Assembly (NCBI GenBank): GCA_016868095.1
Contig: VGHV01000039.1
Coordinates: forward strand, 1-12,333
Length of the DNA: 12,333 bases
Source of the DNA: Betaproteobacteria bacterium
Lineage (GTDB): Bacteria; Pseudomonadota; Gammaproteobacteria; Burkholderiales; Burkholderiaceae_E
Direction of reading: 5' to 3'
Below are positions 7,656 through 12,333 of this stretch, piece after piece; the stretch's first letter is position 1; the number at the start of each line of letters is the position of its first letter. Position numbers and translations under genes: made by a program. Below the pieces are notes generated by a model. It was not told the DNA's origin, ran no database searches, and saw only the letters and a list, made by a program, of their open reading frames with translations.

Positions 7656-7723
7656 AGCTCCAATTGGTGTGCTAGCGAACACATGGACCATCGCTTGATA
7701 GCTTTTCGAGGACAACGCCCTAG

Positions 7724-8275
7724 ATGAACAAACCCATTGAAACCCATGTGAGCGATGCTGCGGGCACGGATCCGCGTTTGGTGCCTTATGCCAAGCCTCA
7801 ACCCTGGGGTATGGTCCCTGACATTGTCGAGCAGCATGTGCTTACGGAGGATGAGACCCTGTGGGCGCCGGTGGGCGAGCAGTCCTGGTCGCGCCCGATT
7901 CATTTGAATGTGACTGGCGGCTTTTATGTGCACCTGCTGAAAGTCAAGCGCTCGGGGGTATTGCAGCGTCATCGCCATTCGGGTGCAGTTCACGCTTATG
8001 TGATTCGCGGCCGTTGGTATTACCTCGAACACGATTGGGTGGCCGAAACCGGCAGCTATATTTTTGAGCCCCCTGGCGAAACCCACACCTTGACGGTGCC
8101 TACCGATTGCACCGAGATGATCACTTTATTCACGGTTCATGGTGCGCTGATGTATGTTGACCCGCAGGGCAATGCCACGGGCTATGACGACGTGTTTACG
8201 CGGATTGAAAAATATCGCGCGCATTTTGAAAACGTCGGGCTTGGCGCTGATTACGTCAAGCGCTTCATGCGATAA
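7724..8275 (+). CDS. Cupin, 2,4'-dihydroxyacetophenone dioxygenase family
   Basis: Small cytosolic single-cupin protein, 183 residues, resembling non-haem iron dioxygenases that cleave the C-C bond next to the carbonyl of hydroxyacetophenones. Cupin motif 1 is at 78-96 (GVLQRHRHSGAVHAYVIRG), giving His83 and His85 as likely metal ligands. The usual Glu of motif 1 is replaced by His90. Motif 2 at 110-121 has PPGETH, with His121 as a third ligand. No signal peptide or second domain. GAGGA lies 11 nt before the ATG, a somewhat long spacing. It precedes the transporter genes by 31 nt on the same strand, so it is probably the first gene of that operon. The true substrate is unknown; the family assignment is by overall pattern, and a non-catalytic sensing cupin remains possible. 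Confidence 0.83.
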   Translation: MNKPIETHVSDAAGTDPRLVPYAKPQPWGMVPDIVEQHVLTEDETLWAPVGEQSWSRPIHLNVTGGFYVHLLKVKRSGVLQRHRHSGAVHAYVIRGRWYYLEHDWVAETGSYIFEPPGETHTLTVPTDCTEMITLFTVHGALMYVDPQGNATGYDDVFTRIEKYRAHFENVGLGADYVKRFMR

Positions 8276-8306
8276 CGATGTCTAATATAACGAGAGGAGA
8301 CCTTCG

Positions 8307-9650
8307 ATGAGTAAAGCCCAAGCAACATCGGCAAGACGCCGCTGGTATCGTGGTGCTACGGCGCTTGCGATCGCTGGCGCAATGGGAATCGCAACAGGGC
8401 TTTCGACCACGAGCGCCATGGCTCAGGGAAAGACCTTGAAAATTGGCGTGATTTATGACCTTACGGGGCCTTTTGCCGCAGGCGGCTCAAGAGCGGGCTA
8501 TTTGGGTACCAAGTACGCCATCGATATGATTAATGAGCGCGGTGGTGTTGAAGGCTACAAAATCGTGCCCGTTTATGCCGATGCCCAAAGCAAAACCGAG
8601 GTGGCGATCAACGAAGCCGAGCGGCTGCTCAATCAGGAAAAGGTCGACATGTTGATGGGCGTGTTTTCCTCGGCGCATTGCGTGCCGATGGCGCAAAAGG
8701 TTGACCAGGCCAAGCGTTTTATGTGGGCCAATGTTTGTGTGGCTTCCGCAGTGTTTAAGGACAAAAACCTTAAGTATGTCTTCCGTCCCCAGGTTCACTC
8801 CGATCAGTTTGGCCAGGCCTCTTGCACGTTTTTGAAGGAACAGGCCAAGGCCCGTTTCAACAAGGATGTGAAGGACATGCGTGTTGCCATTATTTATGAG
8901 GACGGTCCCTATGGCGCAGGCGTTGCATCGGGCAACGAGAGCCAGTGCAAGGCCGACGGCATGAATGTGGTACTCAAAGAAGGTTATGCCGCAACAGCAC
9001 CTGACTTGTCACCCTTGGTGACCAAGCTCAAGCGTGCCAGGCCCGATGCGATTTTGCATACCGGCTACAACCCAGACATCACCTTGTTTTTGCGTCAGGC
9101 CAAGGATCAAGGCCTGAAGTGGGGTGCCTTGATTGGGCACGGTGCAGGCTACGGGCAGTTTGACAAGCTTTATGAAACCTTCAAGGACGACGCTAATCTA
9201 ATTTTCAACGTCGATCCGGTGGCAGCACAATTGCTCAATCCTGCCAGCCTGGCCAAAGGGCTTGGCGACGTGACCAACGAAATGGTGAAGCGCTATAAGG
9301 CAGAAGTTAAAGCCGACGAAGTACCGCCACACCTCTCCATGGGTTTTAACCAATCCTGGATCTTCTTCACCGATGTACTGCCCAGAGCGATCAAAAAACA
9401 CGGGGGCATCGACGCCGAAGCCCTGCGCAAGGCATCGCTTGAGACCGATATTCCCACTGGCGGCACGATCCAGGGCTACGGTGTCAAGTTCTTCCCCCCA
9501 GGGCATCAAATGGCTGGGCAAAACGAGCGTTCTTCGCCGGTAGTGATGCAGTACAACGCCCGCGATACTTTTATCGTTTGGCCTGCTGCGATCAAAACCA
9601 AGGACGCGGTGTTACCCCTGCCTAAAGGGCATGGCTACAGCAATCAGTAA
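8307..9650 (+). CDS. HAAT-type ABC transporter periplasmic substrate-binding protein
   Basis: Periplasmic binding protein of the branched-chain amino-acid/amide (Peripla_BP_6) family, 447 residues. The N-terminus has a basic stretch (ARRRWYR), a hydrophobic core near 17-33 and a likely signal peptidase I site AMA-QG after residue 39. No lipobox cysteine is seen. The mature part opens with the family's LKIGVIYDLTGPFA. GVFSSA at 118-123 and DGPYG at 199-203 sit where LivJ-like proteins contact ligand. Four cysteines (125, 144, 173, 214) could form disulphides in the periplasm. It is longer than E. coli LivJ/LivK and ends in a distinctive aromatic tail (FIVWPAA at 422-428). AGGAG lies 7 nt before the ATG, the best ribosome site of the transporter genes, fitting high expression. 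The ligand cannot be assigned: amino acids, urea, amides and aromatic acids all use this family. Confidence 0.93.
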   Translation: MSKAQATSARRRWYRGATALAIAGAMGIATGLSTTSAMAQGKTLKIGVIYDLTGPFAAGGSRAGYLGTKYAIDMINERGGVEGYKIVPVYADAQSKTEVAINEAERLLNQEKVDMLMGVFSSAHCVPMAQKVDQAKRFMWANVCVASAVFKDKNLKYVFRPQVHSDQFGQASCTFLKEQAKARFNKDVKDMRVAIIYEDGPYGAGVASGNESQCKADGMNVVLKEGYAATAPDLSPLVTKLKRARPDAILHTGYNPDITLFLRQAKDQGLKWGALIGHGAGYGQFDKLYETFKDDANLIFNVDPVAAQLLNPASLAKGLGDVTNEMVKRYKAEVKADEVPPHLSMGFNQSWIFFTDVLPRAIKKHGGIDAEALRKASLETDIPTGGTIQGYGVKFFPPGHQMAGQNERSSPVVMQYNARDTFIVWPAAIKTKDAVLPLPKGHGYSNQ

Positions 9651-9662
9651 TCGGCTGTTGTC

Positions 9663-10454
9663 ATGAGTCTGCTTTCAGTCCGGGCGCTGACCAAGCGCTT
9701 CGGGGGCTTCACCGCGGTTAATCGGGTCAGTTTCGAGCTGGCTCAGGGTGAAATCCTGGGCCTGATTGGTCCCAATGGCTCGGGTAAAAGCACCACCTTT
9801 AACGTCATCGCCGGGCTTTATCAGCCCAGCGAGGGCGAGATTGTGCTTGATGGCCAGGCGATTGCTGGGCTGGCAGCCCACGAGATTTGCCGCAAAGGCC
9901 TTGCTCGAACCTTTCAGATTCCTCGCCCATTTCGAAAGCTTGGCATTTTGGAAAACACGGTCTTGGCTGCCTACTATGGGTCCTCCAAGCCTGTTACCAA
10001 GGCGCAAGCCGAACAGCATGCCTTGGATGCTTTGCAGTTGATTGGTTTGCCCTTTGATGCCGAGGCCAGGGTCGACGGGCTGGGTGCAGCGGGCTTGAAA
10101 AAGCTTGAGATGGCGCGCGCTCTTGCCACGAAACCCCGTTTGCTGCTTGCCGATGAAAGTCTGGGCGGTCTGGATGAAAACGAGATGGCCGCTGCCGCCG
10201 AAATGCTCAAGCGCATACGCGATGAGCGCGGTGTAACGATTATTTGGGTGGAGCACATCATGGGTGTGCTGATGAAAGTGATCGATCGCTGCATCGTGCT
10301 CGACCATGGGGAGTTGATTGCCCAGGGATCGCCCTCGGAAGTTACAAGGGACCCTAAGGTGGTCGAGGTTTACCTCGGTCGTGATGCCACGCAGGTTCAA
10401 CAACAAGCCGATGCTGGCAAAACCGGCATGCCGGCGGGACAAGATCATGCTTGA
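9663..10454 (+). CDS. livG: ABC transporter ATP-binding protein LivG, with degenerate signature motif
   Basis: First of two cytosolic ATPases of the importer, 263 residues. Walker A is GPNGSGKST at 36-44, the Q-loop Gln85 (TFQIPRPF), Walker B LLLADE at 160-165, the D-loop GGLD at 168-171 and the H-loop His198 (VEHIM). The ABC signature, expected just before MARALAT, reads GLGAAGLKK at 139-147, where E. coli LivG has LAYGQQRR. The residue after the catalytic Glu is Ser, not the common Pro. Nucleotide binding should be kept, but the composite site using this signature may be impaired. After the usual YLG end (237-239) there is a 24-residue polar tail rich in Gln. It starts 12 nt after the binding-protein stop with a poor ribosome site and overlaps livF by 8 nt. 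Confidence 0.92.
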   Translation: MSLLSVRALTKRFGGFTAVNRVSFELAQGEILGLIGPNGSGKSTTFNVIAGLYQPSEGEIVLDGQAIAGLAAHEICRKGLARTFQIPRPFRKLGILENTVLAAYYGSSKPVTKAQAEQHALDALQLIGLPFDAEARVDGLGAAGLKKLEMARALATKPRLLLADESLGGLDENEMAAAAEMLKRIRDERGVTIIWVEHIMGVLMKVIDRCIVLDHGELIAQGSPSEVTRDPKVVEVYLGRDATQVQQQADAGKTGMPAGQDHA

Positions 10455-11154
10455 GTTGCGAAGCGTCAACGCAGGTTATGGCAGCTTTCAGGCCTTGTTT
10501 GATGTGAGCCTGGAAGTTAAGGCTGGCGAAGCTGTTGCGGTAATCGGCCCCAATGGTGCTGGTAAAACAACGCTATTGCGTGCCATGACCCGGCTCATCG
10601 ATTTACGCTCGGGCCAGTTGTCGATGGAATCAAAGGACTTTACCCAGGCACCTGCTCACGAGGTGATATCGCTGGGTATTGCCCATGTGCCCGAGGGCCG
10701 GCGGCTTTTTCCGCGTCTGACCGTTGAAGACAATTTGCGGATGGGCGCTTTTTTGCCCGGTGCCAGAGCTGAGTTTTCAAGCAGGCTTGAGAAGGTCTAC
10801 AGCCTGTTTCCGAGGATGGCCGAGCGCCGCTATCAGCTTGCCGGCACCATGTCGGGTGGCGAACAGCAAATGTGTGCGATCGGGCGTGCGCTGATGTCCG
10901 GGCCCAGGCTGCTTTTGCTCGATGAACCCTCGGCAGGCCTAGCCCCAGTGGTGGTGCAGTCGATTTTTGATTTGGTACGCCAGTTGCGCACCGAGGGCTA
11001 CACCGTGCTGATCGTCGAACAAAACATTCAGCAGGTTTTGCAAGTGGTCGATCGTGCTTACCTGCTTGAAACCGGCCGGATCCGAAGCAGTGGTGATGCC
11101 AAGACCTTGCTCGGTAGCGAAGCGATTCGCCGAGCCTATCTCGGTTTGGTCTGA
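10447..11154 (+). CDS. livF: ABC transporter ATP-binding protein LivF
   Basis: Second ATPase of the importer, 235 residues, the usual LivF size. Walker A is GPNGAGKTT at 34-42, the signature MSGGEQQ at 135-141 and Walker B LLLLDE at 155-160. The H-loop position is Gln192 in VEQN, normal for LivF. All motifs are regular, unlike its partner LivG. The frame stays open upstream to 10318, but that would add 43 residues overlapping livG with no family resemblance. ATG at 10447 begins directly at the family N-terminus (LELRSVNAGYG). This start overlaps livG by 8 nt and implies translational coupling. It is followed by livH after 15 nt. Confidence 0.94.
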   Translation: MLELRSVNAGYGSFQALFDVSLEVKAGEAVAVIGPNGAGKTTLLRAMTRLIDLRSGQLSMESKDFTQAPAHEVISLGIAHVPEGRRLFPRLTVEDNLRMGAFLPGARAEFSSRLEKVYSLFPRMAERRYQLAGTMSGGEQQMCAIGRALMSGPRLLLLDEPSAGLAPVVVQSIFDLVRQLRTEGYTVLIVEQNIQQVLQVVDRAYLLETGRIRSSGDAKTLLGSEAIRRAYLGLV

Positions 11155-11157
11155 GTC

Positions 11158-11163
11158 AGGGAG
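11158..11163 (+). promoter_or_regulatory. Shine-Dalgarno AGGGAG for the GTG-started livH
   Basis: AGGGAG lies 6 nt before GTG at 11170, directly after the livF stop. It supports the GTG start over any later codon. Confidence 0.7.
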
Positions 11164-11169
11164 CGCGCT

Positions 11170-12042
11170 GTGGATAGCATTTTTGATATTTTCCTGCTCG
11201 AAGCGGTACTCAATGGGGTGCTGCTCGGCGGTTTGCTCGCCTTATTGTCGCTCGGCTTAAATCTCATTTTCGGCGTGATCGATGTGGTCTGGATTTGCTA
11301 TGCCGAATTGGTGATGATTGGCATGTATGGCATTTGGTGGCTCCATACCCAGCAAGGCTTGCCACTGCCGCTTGCGATGGCGATTTCAATCAGCATGGTG
11401 GCAGCTTGCGGCGTCTTGCTTCACCAGTACGTGGTTTCACCGGTCTTAAGCGCAGAGCCAATCAACCAGCTCCTGGTAACCGGCGGAGTGCTTTTTTTCT
11501 TGCAAGCTTTTGCCACCGTTTTATTCGGCGTGGAGTTTCGCAACGTAGGCTTCAGAATGCCCAGTCTCAACCTTGGCGACATGAGCTTTTCTGGCGCACG
11601 CTTGGTCGCATTCGGGGTGGCAGTGGCCGCTATTGGTGGCATGTGGTGGTTTTTGCGCAACACCTACCTTGGCACTGCGATTCGCGCGATAAGCCAGGAC
11701 CGGGGTGTGATGCCACTGATGGGGGTCAACGCTCGCCAAATCTACACTTTGACCTCAGCGCTAGGTGGTGGTTTTGCAGGGCTTGCAGCCTGCTTATTGG
11801 TGCTTCAGTACGATGTCCATCCCGCCATCGGGCTGACCTTTGGTCCGCTGACTTTTCTCATTTGCGTCTTGGGCGGACTAGGCAACCTGATTGGGGGTTT
11901 GGTGGCTGCTTTTGTATTTGCCCAGTTCATTTCGGTGGGAGGCTTTTTCCTGCAACTTGAATGGGGCTATGTGATCGCTTTTGTGTTTTTCATTGCGGTC
12001 ATGTTCTGGAAGCCCGAGGGCTTGCTCTCAAAGCGCCGTTAA
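11170..12042 (+). CDS. livH: ABC transporter permease LivH
   Basis: Inner-membrane permease of the importer, 290 residues, with about eight hydrophobic segments (near 10-35, 37-58, 65-90, 98-120, 145-163, 190-212, 222-250 and 258-280). The cytoplasmic ATPase-coupling loop is at 168-187 (GTAIRAISQDRGVMPLMGVN). The family ending KPEGLL is at 281-286. Alignment by eye with E. coli LivH is gap-free around 33-52, but the usual INFAHGE reads VWICYAE. Only the final Glu of that conserved segment is kept. The GTG start is fixed by AGGGAG 6 nt upstream. The first residues (LLEAVLNGVLLGGLLALLSLGL) are typical of LivH, so the N-terminus is sound. It should form a heterodimer with LivM. Confidence 0.92.
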   Translation: MDSIFDIFLLEAVLNGVLLGGLLALLSLGLNLIFGVIDVVWICYAELVMIGMYGIWWLHTQQGLPLPLAMAISISMVAACGVLLHQYVVSPVLSAEPINQLLVTGGVLFFLQAFATVLFGVEFRNVGFRMPSLNLGDMSFSGARLVAFGVAVAAIGGMWWFLRNTYLGTAIRAISQDRGVMPLMGVNARQIYTLTSALGGGFAGLAACLLVLQYDVHPAIGLTFGPLTFLICVLGGLGNLIGGLVAAFVFAQFISVGGFFLQLEWGYVIAFVFFIAVMFWKPEGLLSKRR

Positions 12043-12086
12043 GGCCCGCTTTGGGTGAGAAGCTCTTTTCGCTAGGCCGGCCTTAA
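12039..12086 (+). repeat. Inverted repeat between livH and livM
   Basis: Perfect 8-bp arms TTAAGGCC (12039-12046) and GGCCTTAA (12079-12086) enclose 32 nt. The left arm contains the livH stop and the right arm ends just before the livM ribosome site (AAGGAAA, 12091-12097). It could form an intercistronic stem-loop. There is no T-run, so it is not an intrinsic terminator. The right arm is part of a self-complementary GGCCGGCC. Confidence 0.4.
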
Positions 12087-12105
12087 GGATAAGGAAACCG
12101 CGAGT

Positions 12106-12333
12106 ATGAATCTGCGCTATTTCAGTGTGCTTTTGCTGGTTGTGGTCGTGCTCTTACCATGGACAGGTCTTGGTAAGTATCCGCTGCACTTAATGGTGAT
12201 GGCAGCCCTTTGGGGCTACATCTACACCAGTTGGGCGATCATGGGTCGCTTGGGCATGGTGAGCTTTGGCCATGGCGCCTTTCTGGGCGTGGGTGCTTAC
12301 TCGGTGGTTCTTTGCTGGAATCTTTGGGGCTTG
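12106..12333 (+). CDS. livM: ABC transporter permease LivM, 3' end cut by window edge
   Basis: Second inner-membrane permease. Only the first 76 codons are in the window, against roughly 300-350 residues in the family. There is a hydrophobic segment at 6-20, a second at 28-46, and the conserved GRLGMVSFGHGAFLGVGAY at 47-65. The last is the LivM counterpart of the motif that has been lost in the neighbouring LivH. AAGGA at 12091-12095 is 10 nt before the ATG. It follows livH after a 63-nt gap, the longest in the transporter operon, which carries an inverted repeat. Confidence 0.9.
   Translation, partial: MNLRYFSVLLLVVVVLLPWTGLGKYPLHLMVMAALWGYIYTSWAIMGRLGMVSFGHGAFLGVGAYSVVLCWNLWGL

Noticed and set aside
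7647..7702. Direct repeat TGATAGC at 7647-7653 and 7696-7702
   Set aside because: A 7-mer recurring once within a 114-nt region is likely enough by chance, and the copies are not placed symmetrically around a promoter.
8283..8291. TATAAC as a -10 box for a separate binding-protein promoter
   Set aside because: It is a good -10 match, but no acceptable -35 lies 16-18 nt upstream, and the 31-nt gap fits simple co-transcription with the cupin.
10318..10446. 43-codon upstream extension of livF
   Set aside because: The added residues overlap livG and do not resemble LivF; ATG at 10447 starts exactly at the family N-terminus.
9675..10469. 264-residue open frame on the minus strand
   Set aside because: It is antisense to livG, whose Walker motifs prove the plus-strand frame; no domain pattern of its own.

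Overview
The window looks like chromosomal DNA of a betaproteobacterium, most likely of the order Burkholderiales. I infer this from the gene order of the leucine-degradation cluster, the protein sequences and a moderately high GC content. It is an impression from reading, not a database result. No mobile element, tRNA, rRNA or CRISPR array is visible. Coding density is high, every gene is intact inside the window, and only the two edge genes are cut.

Left half (1-5600, minus strand, transcribed right to left): a tightly packed acyl-CoA catabolic operon of the leucine/isovalerate (liu) type. In order of transcription it encodes isovaleryl-CoA dehydrogenase, an acetyl-CoA acetyltransferase (thiolase), a C-factor-like short-chain dehydrogenase (SDR), a second acyl-CoA dehydrogenase with a different catalytic-base arrangement, and the carboxyltransferase (beta) subunit of methylcrotonyl-CoA carboxylase. 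The last gene runs off the left edge. The final four genes are joined by 1-nt, 7-nt and 4-nt overlaps (TGATG, ATGGTAA, TTGA). The carboxylase begins at TTG behind a strong Shine-Dalgarno sequence inside the preceding gene.

Centre (5601-7723): a 133-nt divergent intergenic region, a complete binuclear metallo-beta-lactamase-fold hydrolase on the plus strand, a 31-nt convergent gap holding a small heptamer repeat, and a SMUG1-type uracil-DNA glycosylase on the minus strand.

Right half (7724-12333, plus strand): a cupin of the 2,4'-dihydroxyacetophenone dioxygenase family followed by a HAAT-family (branched-chain amino-acid type) ABC importer. The importer genes run binding protein, livG, livF, livH, livM, and livM runs off the right edge. 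LivG lacks a recognisable ABC signature and LivH lacks the usual N-x-A-H-G motif, whereas LivF and the visible part of LivM look ordinary. This suggests a divergent transporter subfamily whose substrate need not be a branched-chain amino acid. The leading cupin hints at an aromatic or keto compound.

I see no wholly new system. The points most worth a second look are the asymmetric transporter, its link to a ring/ketone dioxygenase-type cupin, the SMUG1 gene in a bacterium, and the paired acyl-CoA dehydrogenases in one liu operon.
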